A stretch of 21,080 bases of DNA from JAATGA01 sp047605605 (lineage in GTDB: Bacteria; Pseudomonadota; Alphaproteobacteria; Rhodobacterales; Rhodobacteraceae), in assembly GCA_047605605.1 (NCBI GenBank), contig JASGFG010000069.1, positions 1-21,080 on the forward strand, in the 5' to 3' direction. The translations under genes and the position numbers were made by a program. Below the pieces are notes generated by a model that did no database searches, was not told the origin of the DNA, and saw nothing but the letters and a program-made list of their open reading frames with translations. The number at the start of each line of letters is the position of its first letter. The first letter of the stretch is position 1. This document shows positions 1 through 7,470 of this stretch, piece by piece.

Positions 1-2
1 CC

Positions 3-55
3 TCTTGGCCGTGCCGGCCAATTCACCCCCTGAGGATATTTGTGCAAAGAGGATG
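3..55. repeat. Dispersed intergenic element, copy 1 (hairpin + C5 + GATATTTG)
   Basis: The left edge carries a GC hairpin (TTGGCCG, loop TGC, CGGCCAA; 5-21), then a run of five C, then TGAGGATATTTG and a purine-rich CAAAGAGGATGG tail. The same order of parts recurs at 18958-19013 upstream of iolB. The hairpin lies just beyond the stop codon of the cyclo-ligase gene and could also end its transcript, but there is no T tract. I recall similar CCCC(C)GxGGxTATTTG...AAGATGAAG strings between genes in many Rhodobacteraceae genomes; that is memory, not a search. No coding sequence is visible in 1-66. Confidence 0.5.
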
Positions 56-66
56 GACCGGGGCGG

Positions 67-624
67 TCAGAAGGTCAGCACGCCCGCTTCGGTCACGATG
101 GCATCCAGCGGCTGATCGGTGGGTTCGACGGGCACCTGCGGCAGTTCCTGCGCGGCGAAGGCAAGGCCGATGGCCAGGGTGGGCCGCTTTGCCCGCAGCC
201 CCTCCAGCGTGCGGTCGTAAAACCCGCCGCCATAGCCAAGGCGATATCCGCGCCGGTCAAAGGCAACCAGCGGGACGATCAGGACCTCCGGCTCCAGCCA
301 CGGGCCCTCGGCGGGGATGGCTGCGCCGAATTCGCCCATTATCATCGGGCAGCCGTGGGTCCATTGGCGAAAGCGCAGGGGCCGGCCCGGCCCGGCGATG
401 ACCGGCACGCAGACCGGCCCGGTATGCGCGATCATCGCGGGCAGGGGGTCGATCTCGGTCCGCATCGCCATATAGCCGGCCAGAACCCGGCCCTGATGCG
501 GGGCGAGGCAATCGGCGAGCAGTTCGGCCGCCTGTCCCTGTCCCTGGGCAAAGGCCTGTTTGCGGGCGGCAAAGGCGGCCTTGCGCGCGATGGCCTTTGG
601 GTCGTCCGTCACAGCAGCAGCCAT
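67..624 (-). CDS. 5-formyltetrahydrofolate cyclo-ligase
   Basis: A protein of 185 residues, the usual size for this family. The enzyme is cytoplasmic and uses ATP to convert 5-formyl-THF to 5,10-methenyl-THF, returning a stored folate to the one-carbon pool. The strongest signature is the C-terminal RLGYGGGFYDR segment (residues 128-138), the family's glycine-rich phosphate-binding motif. MRTEIDP (54-60) fits the folate-site region. The frame stays open far upstream, but that part lies wholly within mgtE in another frame and looks like nothing, so I start at the ATG at 624 (MAAAVTDDP). The mgtE stop at 609-611 lies inside this gene, giving a 16-base overlap and probable translational coupling. 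A link to magnesium is only suggested by the operon; the enzyme does need Mg-ATP. Confidence 0.9.
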   Translation of the reverse strand: MAAAVTDDPKAIARKAAFAARKQAFAQGQGQAAELLADCLAPHQGRVLAGYMAMRTEIDPLPAMIAHTGPVCVPVIAGPGRPLRFRQWTHGCPMIMGEFGAAIPAEGPWLEPEVLIVPLVAFDRRGYRLGYGGGFYDRTLEGLRAKRPTLAIGLAFAAQELPQVPVEPTDQPLDAIVTEAGVLTF

Positions 625-1985
625 GCGGCAAAGCCGAGGAAGGCCAGATAGCCCATCACATCGGTCAACGTCGTGACAAAGGTGCCCGAGGCGAGTGCCG
701 GGTCGAGGCCGACCTTGCTCATGCCAAGCGGCACCAGCACCCCGCCAAGCGCCGCAACCACCTGGTTGCAGATCATCGCCATGGCCAGCACCGCGCCCAG
801 CTTGGGGTCGTGGAACACCAGCACCGCCGCCAGTGCCAGCAGCGCCGCCAGCACCAGCCCGTTCAGCAGCCCCGCCCCCAGTTCGCGCACGATCACCCGC
901 CGTGCGTTCGCCGAGGTCAGGTCGCGCGTGGCCAGTGACCGCACCGCCACGGCCAGCGACTGCGTTCCCGCGATCCCCCCGGTGGAGGCGACGATGGGCA
1001 TCAGCGACGCCAGCGTCACCAGCGAAGAGATCACCCCCTCGAACCGCGAGATCACAAAGGCCGAGATCGAGGCGGTGAACAGGTTCACCACCAGCCACGG
1101 AATCCTCTGCCGCGCGGTTTGCAGCGAGTTGTCGGACACGCTCGATTCATCGCCGACCCCGGCAAGGCGCAGCATGTCTTCCTCGTGTTCCTCGTCCAGC
1201 ACGTTCATCGCGTCGTCGATGGTGATGACGCCGACCAGCCGACCGGTTTCATCCACCACCGGGCAGGAAATCAGGTGATACTGGTTGAAGATATAGGCCA
1301 CGTCGGCCTCGGGATCGGTGGCCTCGACCGTGCGAAAGCTGTCCTCGGTGATGTCGCGCAGGATCGCGTCGCGCTGCGACGACAAGATGCGGCCCAGGGT
1401 GACATAGCCCACGGGCTTCATCCGCGGGTCGACAAGGATGACGTGATAGAACTGGTCGGGCAGCCAGTCGACGCTGCGCAGATGGTCGACCATGCGCCCG
1501 ACCGTCCAGTCGCCGGGGGCGGCCACCACCTCGCGCTGCATCAGGCGGCCGGCGGAATACTCCGGATAGGACAGCGCCTGTTGCACCGCCGCGCGGTCGG
1601 CATCGTCCAGAGCGCCCAGGATGACGGCCTGTTCCGGCTCTTCCAGGTCTTCGAGGATGTCGACCACGTCGTCGGTGTGCAGGTCGCGCACCGCCTCGGC
1701 CAGTTGTTCGTGCGGCAGTTCGGAAACCACATCCTCGCGGATGGCATCGTCGATTTCCGACAGGACCTCGCCGTCGATGGCGGCGGGCCAGAGCGCGATC
1801 AGCGCGCGGCGTTCGGAATTGCCGATCTGCTCCAGAAGGTCGGCGATGTCGGCGGCGTGCAGCGGTTCGAGCAGCATTTCCAGCCGCGTCACGTCGCGCT
1901 GATCCACCGCCTCCAGGATCGATTCCACCCGGCGGGGGTCAAGACCTTCTTCTTCGGCCGCAGCTTCTGCCCGTTCTTCCGCCAT
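609..1985 (-). CDS. mgtE: MgtE-family magnesium channel/transporter
   Basis: 458 residues, normal for MgtE. The order is: an acidic N-terminal helical domain (about 15-140), two CBS domains (about 145-265) that sense cytoplasmic Mg2+, and a C-terminal membrane domain of about five helices (from about 290 to the end). The pore region contains the STGGIAGTQSL stretch. An aspartate in the last helix (TTLTDV) corresponds by position to the pore Mg2+-binding Asp of Thermus MgtE. In the GGN-type signature Ile replaces Asn, which I believe is common in alphaproteobacteria. In known homologues high internal Mg2+ closes the pore through the N and CBS domains. The start ATG at 1985 has a GGGGG purine run just upstream. 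It is the first gene of a two-gene operon with the cyclo-ligase and diverges from guaD across 129 bases. Confidence 0.93.
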   Translation of the reverse strand: MAEERAEAAAEEEGLDPRRVESILEAVDQRDVTRLEMLLEPLHAADIADLLEQIGNSERRALIALWPAAIDGEVLSEIDDAIREDVVSELPHEQLAEAVRDLHTDDVVDILEDLEEPEQAVILGALDDADRAAVQQALSYPEYSAGRLMQREVVAAPGDWTVGRMVDHLRSVDWLPDQFYHVILVDPRMKPVGYVTLGRILSSQRDAILRDITEDSFRTVEATDPEADVAYIFNQYHLISCPVVDETGRLVGVITIDDAMNVLDEEHEEDMLRLAGVGDESSVSDNSLQTARQRIPWLVVNLFTASISAFVISRFEGVISSLVTLASLMPIVASTGGIAGTQSLAVAVRSLATRDLTSANARRVIVRELGAGLLNGLVLAALLALAAVLVFHDPKLGAVLAMAMICNQVVAALGGVLVPLGMSKVGLDPALASGTFVTTLTDVMGYLAFLGFAAWLLL

Positions 1986-2114
1986 TTAGCCCCCGTCCGC
2001 GATTGCACGGACATTAGCGGAAGGTGTTTCTGGAAAACAGGGGGCGCACGGGGATTTTCCGCGCGCGCGAAAGGGCCTAGGGTCAAGGGGTTCTGCCGCA
2101 AAAGGGGGCTAGAC

Positions 2115-3401
2115 ATGACCGATCTTCTGCTGGGACAGGTGCTTTCCTTTGCGGGCGACCCCTTTGCCGAAGGGGCGGGCGCGGCCCGGCACCTGACCGA
2201 GGGCGGCGTGCTGGTCGAAGGCGGGCGGATCGTTGCGGTGGGGGAGGGCGCTGCACTGCGCGCCGCCCATCCGGCCGCGAAAGTGACCGATTACGGGCGC
2301 GCCCTGATCTCGGCCGGGTTCGTCGATGCGCATGTTCATTACCCGCAGACGGCGATCATCGCCTCCTGGGGCAAGCGGCTGATCGACTGGCTGAACCTGT
2401 ATACCTTCCCCGAGGAGATGCGGTTTTCCGACCCCGCCTATGCCGGGGAAATCGCCGAGCGCTATCTGGATCTGGTGGTGTCGCATGGAACCACGACGGC
2501 CTGTTCCTATGCCACCATTCACCCGGCCAGCGTGGATGCGATCTTTTCCGCCGCACAGGCGCGGGGGATGCGCCTTTACGCCGGAAAGACCTGCATGGAC
2601 CGCAACGCGCCCGAGGGGCTGCGCGACAGCGTGCGATCGGCCTATGACGACTCGAAACGTCTGCTGGAGAAATGGCATGGCCTCGACCGGCTGTCCTATG
2701 TGATCACGCCCCGGTTCTCGCCCACCTCCACGCCCGAACAACTGGCAGCACTTGGTGCGCTGTGGCGCGAATATCCCGACTGTCTGATGCAGACCCACCT
2801 GTCGGAACAGACGGATGAAATCGAATGGGTCAAGGGCCTGTTCCCGCAATCGCGCGATTACCTCGACACCTATGAGGCGCAGGGCCTGCTGCGCGAGGGG
2901 GCGGTTTACGGCCATGCCATCCACCTGACCCAGCGGGAGAGGGATCGACTGCGCGAGGCGGGGGCGAGTGTCGTGCATTGCCCGACCTCGAACACCTTCA
3001 TCGGGTCGGGGCTGTTCGACATGCAGGGGCTGATGGCGCAGGGCATCCGCACCGGGCTGGCCACCGACACCGGGGGCGGGTCATCGTTTTCCATGCTGCA
3101 CACGATGGCCGCCGCCTATGAGGTGGCGCAGCTGCGCGGGGTGGCGCTGCATCCGTCGCAGCTGTGGTGGCTGGCGACCCAAGGGTCGGCGCGCGCCCTG
3201 CGGGCCGAGGACCGGATCGGCAATATCGCGCCGGGGATGGAGGCCGATCTGGTGGTGGTCGACCTCGCCTCGACCCCCGCCATCGAACAGGCCACGCGGC
3301 GCGCCGGCGATCTTTGGCAGGCGCTCTTCCCGACGATCATGATGGGGGATGACCGGGCGATCCGCGCCGTCTGGATCGGCGGCAAGGTGGCGCGGGGATA
3401 G
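2115..3401 (+). CDS. guaD: Guanine deaminase (amidohydrolase superfamily)
   Basis: 428 residues, typical of bacterial guanine deaminases. The enzyme hydrolyses guanine to xanthine and ammonia in purine salvage and breakdown. Zinc-site residues are visible: His73 and His75 in DAHVHYPQ, His228 in MQTHLSEQ, probably His267 in YGHAIHL, and Asp318 in ATDTGGG. Other family stretches are PRFSPTSTPEQL (199-210) and VVHCPTSN (287-293). A short C-terminal beta part (NIAPGMEADLVVVD) completes the amidohydrolase fold. The frame is open far upstream through antisense mgtE, but the ATG at 2115 follows a strong AAAGGGGG site with seven bases between. No xanthine dehydrogenase genes are in the window, so the gene stands alone here. 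A close relative with another purine or triazine substrate cannot be excluded. Confidence 0.9.
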   Translation: MTDLLLGQVLSFAGDPFAEGAGAARHLTEGGVLVEGGRIVAVGEGAALRAAHPAAKVTDYGRALISAGFVDAHVHYPQTAIIASWGKRLIDWLNLYTFPEEMRFSDPAYAGEIAERYLDLVVSHGTTTACSYATIHPASVDAIFSAAQARGMRLYAGKTCMDRNAPEGLRDSVRSAYDDSKRLLEKWHGLDRLSYVITPRFSPTSTPEQLAALGALWREYPDCLMQTHLSEQTDEIEWVKGLFPQSRDYLDTYEAQGLLREGAVYGHAIHLTQRERDRLREAGASVVHCPTSNTFIGSGLFDMQGLMAQGIRTGLATDTGGGSSFSMLHTMAAAYEVAQLRGVALHPSQLWWLATQGSARALRAEDRIGNIAPGMEADLVVVDLASTPAIEQATRRAGDLWQALFPTIMMGDDRAIRAVWIGGKVARG

Positions 3402-3453
3402 TCTGCCGCCGCCGCGGGGCGCGCCGTCCAGGACCATTCCCGCGCGCCTGATG

Positions 3454-3486
3454 CCCTATCTCGGGGCGTCGGCGACCGAGATAGGG
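3454..3486. terminator. Bidirectional stem-loop between convergent genes
   Basis: CCCTATCTCGG (3454-3464) pairs perfectly with CCGAGATAGGG (3476-3486) around an 11-base loop that can itself form a small CG-TCGG-CG hairpin. It sits between the stop of guaD (3401) and the stop of the kynureninase-like gene (3491). Eleven consecutive pairs in an 89-base gap between convergent genes suggest a shared terminator, although neither side has a clear T tract. Confidence 0.6.
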
Positions 3487-3490
3487 GCGG

Positions 3491-4624
3491 CTAGGCGGGC
3501 CGTCCAGCCGCATGGCGCGCCAGGCCGGCCACCAAAGCCTCCACCCCCGCATCCGAGGTGATGATGCCGGGCGAGGCGCGCAGGATCGCCCCCCTGCCGT
3601 CGGTCGCAACCCCCTCGGCGCGCAGGGCGTTGACCACCTCGGCCGCGGGGCGCCCATCCGGCAGGCGCAGCATGATCGACCCGCCGCGGGCGGATTCCGC
3701 GCGAGGGGTGATCAGGTTCAGCCCCAGATCGTCCGCCGCCGCGATGATCCGCGCCGTGTGGCGGCGGTTCTGCGCAAGGATCGCCGCGCCGTCCTGCACC
3801 GCGTGCCAGTCCATCGCCGGCAGCGAGGCGATGGCCGCCATGCAGGCGGGCGTGCCGTTGTCGAACCGCCGGATGTCGGGGGCATAGGCGAAACGGTCCA
3901 AGGCCCAGCTGAACGGATCGGGCTGGCTGAACCAGCCGCGCAGTTCGGGCGCGCAATCGGGGATCAGCCGGGGCGCGACATGCAGGATGCCCGCGCCGGG
4001 CGTGCCGCACATCCATTTCAGGCTGGTCGAGACGGTGAAATCCACCGCAGGCGCCGTCACATCGAACGGGATCAGCCCCGCGCCCTGGGTGATGTCCACC
4101 CCGATCAGGCTGCCCATCCGGCGGCCGTGTTCCACCAGCGGCGCAAGGTCGATCCGGTGCGAGGTGGTCGAGGACACCCAGGTCAGGATCGCCACCGCCA
4201 CATCCGGTCCCCAGTGGGACAGGAAGTCCTCATCCTCCACATGCGCGGCGCCTTGCCGCAAGGGCACGGTGTCCAGCGTAAAGCCCAGCCTTTCCTGCAA
4301 TTTCGTCAGCAGGAAGTGGTTCGAGGGGAAGCAGTCCGCCGCCACCAGCACCCGTTTGCCGCGCAGCCGTTCGGGCGGCAGCGCGGTCATCAGCATGTGA
4401 ACGCCCTGGGTCACATTCTCGCAGGTGGTCACGCTGCCTTCGGGCGCGTTCAGGATGGCGCGCCAGCGGTCGATGAAGCGCGCGCGGTGGGTCAGCATAT
4501 AGCCCCATTGCGCATCATTCGCCGCGCCATAGACGGTCGCGAATTCCGTCAAGGCGCCGGCCATGTCGGCGGCCTTGCCGGGATACTGGCCGATGGAGTG
4601 ATACAGGAAATAGGCGTCGTCCAT
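3491..4624 (-). CDS. Kynureninase-like PLP-dependent enzyme (aminotransferase class V fold)
   Basis: 377 residues. The fold is class V aminotransferase and the closest pattern I recognise is kynureninase. Lys203 in STSLKWMCGTPG is the expected PLP Schiff-base lysine, and Asp177 in GVDITQGAG is the PLP-nitrogen aspartate. Downstream GWFSQPDPFSW and FDNGTPA match the kynureninase GWF...GTP regions. True kynureninases usually read xYKYLNGGPG and WDLAHSAG; here it is SLKWMCGTPG and VDITQGAG, so the substrate is probably not kynurenine itself. An upstream extension to 4693 exists, but ATG at 4624 begins five bases after the permease stop and gives a clean N terminus. It is the last gene of the binding protein/SRPBCC/DUF1445/permease operon, so it likely acts on the imported compound. 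A beta-lyase or hydrolase role is inference. Confidence 0.75.
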   Translation of the reverse strand: MDDAYFLYHSIGQYPGKAADMAGALTEFATVYGAANDAQWGYMLTHRARFIDRWRAILNAPEGSVTTCENVTQGVHMLMTALPPERLRGKRVLVAADCFPSNHFLLTKLQERLGFTLDTVPLRQGAAHVEDEDFLSHWGPDVAVAILTWVSSTTSHRIDLAPLVEHGRRMGSLIGVDITQGAGLIPFDVTAPAVDFTVSTSLKWMCGTPGAGILHVAPRLIPDCAPELRGWFSQPDPFSWALDRFAYAPDIRRFDNGTPACMAAIASLPAMDWHAVQDGAAILAQNRRHTARIIAAADDLGLNLITPRAESARGGSIMLRLPDGRPAAEVVNALRAEGVATDGRGAILRASPGIITSDAGVEALVAGLARHAAGRPA

Positions 4625-4629
4625 GGATC

Positions 4630-5304
4630 TTACCGTTGGTAGGCGCGCTGGAAGCGATGCTCCAGCCAGCCGGTCAGCCGCACCAGCGGCCACAGGATCG
4701 CAACATAGATCAGCGCGGCGCCGATCAGGGGCGAGGGGTTGGCGAACAGCGCCTGCGCATCGGTCGCCTGTTTCAACAGGTCGGTCATGGCGACGACCGA
4801 GGCAAGTGAGGTGTCCTTGATGATCGACACGCAGTTCGAGGCGTGCGGCGGGATGACCAGACGGATCGCCTGCGGCAGCACGACCTTCTGCATCATCCGC
4901 CAGAAGCCCAGGCCAAGCGCGGCCGATGCCTCGAACTGGCCTTTCGGAACCGCCTGAATCCCGGCGCGGACCACTTCGGCTGTATAGGCGCCCAGGACCA
5001 GTGACAGGGCGATGGCAGCGGCGGCGAAGGATGACAGCACGATCCCGGCAAAGGGCAGGGCGTAATAGATCAGGATCAGCACCACCAGCACCGGCATGGC
5101 GCGCATCAGGTCGGTATAGCCGACCGCCAGCAGGCGCAGGGGTTTCGCCGAATAAAGCCGCATCAGCGCGATGCCCACGCCCAGCAGGCTGCCCAGAACG
5201 ATGGCCGTCACCCCCAGCATCAGCGTATTGCCAAGCCCCCGCAGCAGGATCGGAAAGGCGCGTTGCAGCACGGACAGGTTGAAGAAGATCTCAAGCGCGT
5301 TCAT
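4630..5304 (-). CDS. Amino-acid ABC transporter permease (HisM/GlnP family)
   Basis: 224 residues with about five membrane helices. It is the inner-membrane channel subunit of a polar or amphipathic amino-acid importer (PAAT family). The EAA loop that contacts the ATPase is clear: from residue 125, EASAALGLGFWRMMQ followed by LPQAIRLVIPP. The N terminus (LLRGLGNTLMLG) is also typical. It overlaps the upstream DUF1445 gene by four bases (5301-5304), so translation is probably coupled. Only one permease is encoded in this operon, and no ATPase gene is in the cluster. A homodimer, as in GlnP-type systems, plus an ATPase from elsewhere would be needed. The exact substrate cannot be read from sequence; the neighbouring enzymes suggest an amino-acid-like catabolic substrate. 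Confidence 0.88.
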   Translation of the reverse strand: MNALEIFFNLSVLQRAFPILLRGLGNTLMLGVTAIVLGSLLGVGIALMRLYSAKPLRLLAVGYTDLMRAMPVLVVLILIYYALPFAGIVLSSFAAAAIALSLVLGAYTAEVVRAGIQAVPKGQFEASAALGLGFWRMMQKVVLPQAIRLVIPPHASNCVSIIKDTSLASVVAMTDLLKQATDAQALFANPSPLIGAALIYVAILWPLVRLTGWLEHRFQRAYQR

Positions 5305-6065
5305 CGCGTGTCCCCTTTTGCAAGGCGGTCGGTGATCAGCATGTGGCCGGGGGCATGGGTGATGGCAAAGGGCAGGCGCGCGGTGGCGATGGCGCGTTCC
5401 ATCGTCACGCCGCAGGCCCAGAACACCGGGACCTCGCCGGGGCGGATGTCGGTCAGGCCCAGGCCGTCGATCGGTCGAGACAGGTCGACGCCGATCACCG
5501 CCGGGTCGCCCGTGTGGACCGGCGCGCCATGGGCATCGGGGTGGCCTTCGGTCACGGCGATGGCCAGCGGCACCTGAGCGGTCGGGATCGCGCGCATCGT
5601 CACCACCAGATTGCCGCCAAAGGCGCCCGCCGCGCGATTGGCGATGGCGGTGTCAAAGGCTGAACAGCTGACCCCCGGCGCGTGGCAGCGCAGGCAGACC
5701 CCCGCCGCGACCAGATCGGCCTCGAAGCTGAGCGAACAGCCGATGGCAAAGGGCACCAGATCGTCGCGCCAAAGCGCGGCGATGTCGGGCACCCTTTCGC
5801 CCGCCGTTCCGTCATGGAACAGCCGATACAGCGGCAGGTCATGGCGCAGATCGAAGGCGCCAAGACCGGGCAGGGTGGCATCGCCCGGCAACCCCCGCGC
5901 CATCAGCGGGCAGGCGGCGGGGTTGGCGCGCAGGAATGCCTCGAAGTCATCGGCAAAGGCGGCGGGGATGAAGGCCATGTTGGCCTGCGCATATCCGGGG
6001 CACAGGGCCGCGGTCTGCCGCACGTCCCCGCCCCGAAACCGGGCGCGCCAGTCGGTCGGGGTCAT
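5301..6065 (-). CDS. DUF1445/YcsI-family protein (putative hydro-lyase), divergent
   Basis: 254 residues, near the usual 260-270. Family landmarks are LVPFAIGCSLSFEADLVAAG (103-122), HGAPVHTGDP (179-188), EVPVFWACGVT (211-221) and THAPGHMLITD (236-246). The family is annotated as putative hydro-lyase and is related to the DUF1445 part of mammalian D-glutamate cyclase; its reaction is not firmly established to my knowledge. Between residues 124 and 150 the usual MYRTNIPCxPAG segment is replaced by a stretch with Cys124, Cys127 and Cys134 (CLRCHAPGVSC), so this is an outlying member. ATG at 6065 overlaps the SRPBCC gene stop by four bases. It is cytoplasmic, since no signal peptide is seen. Its place in a transporter operon suggests it acts on the imported compound; that is inference. 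Confidence 0.8.
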   Translation of the reverse strand: MTPTDWRARFRGGDVRQTAALCPGYAQANMAFIPAAFADDFEAFLRANPAACPLMARGLPGDATLPGLGAFDLRHDLPLYRLFHDGTAGERVPDIAALWRDDLVPFAIGCSLSFEADLVAAGVCLRCHAPGVSCSAFDTAIANRAAGAFGGNLVVTMRAIPTAQVPLAIAVTEGHPDAHGAPVHTGDPAVIGVDLSRPIDGLGLTDIRPGEVPVFWACGVTMERAIATARLPFAITHAPGHMLITDRLAKGDTR

Positions 6066-6496
6066 CGGGCGGCCCAGTCGGTTTCGATCTGCGCCTTGAA
6101 CAGCAGCACCTCCAGCTCGTGCGTGGTGCGCGTCCGCTGCCAGCGGGTGTCGTCCATCCAGCCCGCCCGCCAGGTGGTCATGGCGACAAGGCAGGCCCCT
6201 TCGGGCAGGCCCCAGTCCGGCCCCGGCGTCACGCGGATCGACACGCGCGGCACCCGCGCGCCTGCCGGGCCAAGGTGAAAGTCGATCAGCCCAAGCGCGG
6301 GATGCGGCCGGATCTCCACCTCGGCCGACGACCCGTCGAACAGCGACGCGCCGCGCCACAGGCCGGGTTCCCCCGCCGGTTCAAGGTCCATCGAACCAAG
6401 CGCCCAACGGCCCAGTTTCCGCCCTTCGGACAGATGGGCAAAGGCAAAATCGGCCGGCACCTCAAGGCGGACCGAGGCGAGATGGGCAAAGGTCAT
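6062..6496 (-). CDS. Small SRPBCC (START/Bet v1-like) domain protein, function unknown
   Basis: 144 residues. The N-terminal VRLEVPADFAFAHLSEGRKLGRWALG is typical of the helix-grip fold's first strand and V-shaped helices, and the C-terminal RTTHELEVLLFKAQIE fits the long final helix. Such proteins bind hydrophobic or aromatic ligands and in some cases catalyse cyclase or dehydratase steps. No catalytic residues can be assigned. ATG at 6496 gives a full domain; an open extension upstream would run into the intergenic hairpin and the binding-protein gene. It follows the binding-protein gene after a 47-base gap with a strong hairpin, and its stop overlaps the DUF1445 start by four bases. Its role may be ligand handling for the operon's substrate, which would fit an aromatic compound, but this is inference. 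Confidence 0.6.
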   Translation of the reverse strand: MTFAHLASVRLEVPADFAFAHLSEGRKLGRWALGSMDLEPAGEPGLWRGASLFDGSSAEVEIRPHPALGLIDFHLGPAGARVPRVSIRVTPGPDWGLPEGACLVAMTTWRAGWMDDTRWQRTRTTHELEVLLFKAQIETDWAAR

Positions 6497-6516
6497 GGCA
6501 TCCGTCCGGGGAAAGG

Positions 6517-6536
6517 GGGGGGCGACGACGCCCCCC
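6517..6536 (-). promoter_or_regulatory. Intercistronic stem-loop after the binding-protein gene
   Basis: GGGGGGCG (6517-6524) and CGCCCCCC (6529-6536) form an 8-bp stem of G-C pairs with a 4-base loop, starting seven bases after the binding-protein stop. There is no T tract, and the operon continues. Such hairpins after binding-protein genes usually protect the upstream mRNA or partly terminate transcription, giving more binding protein than membrane subunits. A similar hairpin follows the other binding-protein gene (12380-12414). Confidence 0.55.
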
Positions 6537-6543
6537 GCAAGGG

Positions 6544-7344
6544 TCAGTCGGCCGAGGTCGGAACCGGCATCGGCGTCACGGCATAGCTGCCGGCGGCCGG
6601 GGGCACGCCCATCCATTTCTCATAGATTTTGGCCATGGTGCCGTCGGTCTTCATGTCGGAAATGATCTGGTTGATCTTTTCCAGCTTGTCCGACCCCTTG
6701 GGGATCATCATCGCGAATTTCTCGCCCGTGACGATTTCGGCGCCGACCTTCAGCCCCTTCATCTGTGTAAAGGCATAGCGCAGCCCGACCACATCGTTGA
6801 CCGCCGCGTCGATCCGGCCGTTTTGCAGATCGGTCAGCAGGTTGGCCGTGGTGTCATAGCTTTTGTATTCAGCATAGCCCAGCTTTTCGGCATTGTCTTT
6901 AAGCCATTTCTCGGGGAACGAGGTGGCGACGGAGCCGACGACCTTGCCCTTCAGCGCCTCGGGCGAGGCGATGTCGGACCCGTCCTTGACGCCGATGCCA
7001 AGCGCGCCCTGGAAATAGGGCTGGGTGAAGGACTGGCTTTCCAGCCGTTCGTTGGTGATCGTCAGCGACGAGATCACCGCATCCACCCGCCCCGAGGCCG
7101 AGGCGACGAACAGTGCCTTGAAATCCATCCCCTGAATGTCGGCGGTCGTGCCGAGGCGTTTCGCGATCTCGTTGATGATGTCGACCTCGAACCCCTCGAA
7201 CGCGCCGGATTCGGTCTTGTTCTCCCACGGCGGGTTGGCGGGATAGGCGCCGACCCTCAGCGCGGTTTCGGCCAGTGCGGGCAGGGTCAGCGAAAGTGAA
7301 AGCCCGGCGGCAAGGCCAAGCGTCAGGCGTCTGGTGAGTTTCAT
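6544..7344 (-). CDS. Periplasmic amino-acid-type ABC substrate-binding protein (SBP family 3)
   Basis: 266 residues. A signal peptide of about 25 residues (MKLTRR, hydrophobic core, cleavage after PALA) sends it to the periplasm. The mature protein has the family 3 order: LRVGAYPANPPWE near the N terminus, GFEVDIINEIAKRLG, then FKALFVASASGRVDAVISSLTITNERLESQSFTQPY, and LLTDLQNGRIDAAVNDVVG in the second lobe. This family binds amino acids, opines and related solutes. Arg in the TNERLE/SFTQPY region and Asp in DAAVND are usual ligand contacts, but the ligand cannot be named. The site GGAGG lies five bases before ATG 7344. It is the first gene of the five-gene operon and is divergent from the GntR regulator, which probably controls it. 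Confidence 0.92.
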   Translation of the reverse strand: MKLTRRLTLGLAAGLSLSLTLPALAETALRVGAYPANPPWENKTESGAFEGFEVDIINEIAKRLGTTADIQGMDFKALFVASASGRVDAVISSLTITNERLESQSFTQPYFQGALGIGVKDGSDIASPEALKGKVVGSVATSFPEKWLKDNAEKLGYAEYKSYDTTANLLTDLQNGRIDAAVNDVVGLRYAFTQMKGLKVGAEIVTGEKFAMMIPKGSDKLEKINQIISDMKTDGTMAKIYEKWMGVPPAAGSYAVTPMPVPTSAD

Positions 7345-7437
7345 GAAAACCTCCGGCTGTGGAACGACGGGATCTGTGGCGCCGGAACACTCCGGGGATT
7401 CGCCCGCCCGTTTCTGCGACTCAAGACTGCCACAAAC

Positions 7438-7468
7438 AGAATACTTTTCAAGGATATTTTGAGTTCAA
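7438..7468 (-). promoter_or_regulatory. Possible sigma-70-like promoter for the binding-protein operon
   Basis: On the minus strand TTGAAC (7468 to 7463) and TATTCT (7443 to 7438) are separated by 19 bases, in the only clearly AT-rich patch of this region. The spacing is longer than ideal, so the call is weak. The -35-like part lies inside the TTTTGA-GT-TCAAAA palindrome, where a bound regulator would block polymerase. Confidence 0.3.
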
Positions 7469-7470
7469 AA
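7457..7470. promoter_or_regulatory. Palindrome TTTTGA-GT-TCAAAA, candidate GntR operator
   Basis: A perfect 6-bp inverted repeat with a two-base centre in the 212-base gap between the divergent binding-protein and GntR genes. GntR/FCD proteins bind short palindromes next to their own genes. Its position over the candidate promoter makes it the best operator guess. Two further inverted repeats lie nearer the gntR start: CCGGA-ATA-TCCGG at 7524-7536 and AACAG-TATC-CTGTT at 7542-7555. Confidence 0.4.

Noticed and set aside
1..66. Possible end of another gene, or a 6S-like RNA next to the cyclo-ligase gene
   Set aside because: No open frame with recognisable content is seen, and too little sequence is available for an RNA structure beyond the short hairpin.
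625..1098. N-terminal extension of the cyclo-ligase frame into mgtE
   Set aside because: The extension reads as shifted mgtE sequence; the family length and the ATG at 624 fit without it.
1119..2114. N-terminal extension of the guanine deaminase frame across antisense mgtE
   Set aside because: The added 332 codons have no domain, and the ATG at 2115 has a good ribosome site and the right length.
1986..2114. Search for a magnesium or purine riboswitch between mgtE and guaD
   Set aside because: The 129-base gap shows only the two ribosome sites and no convincing conserved aptamer-like pairing.
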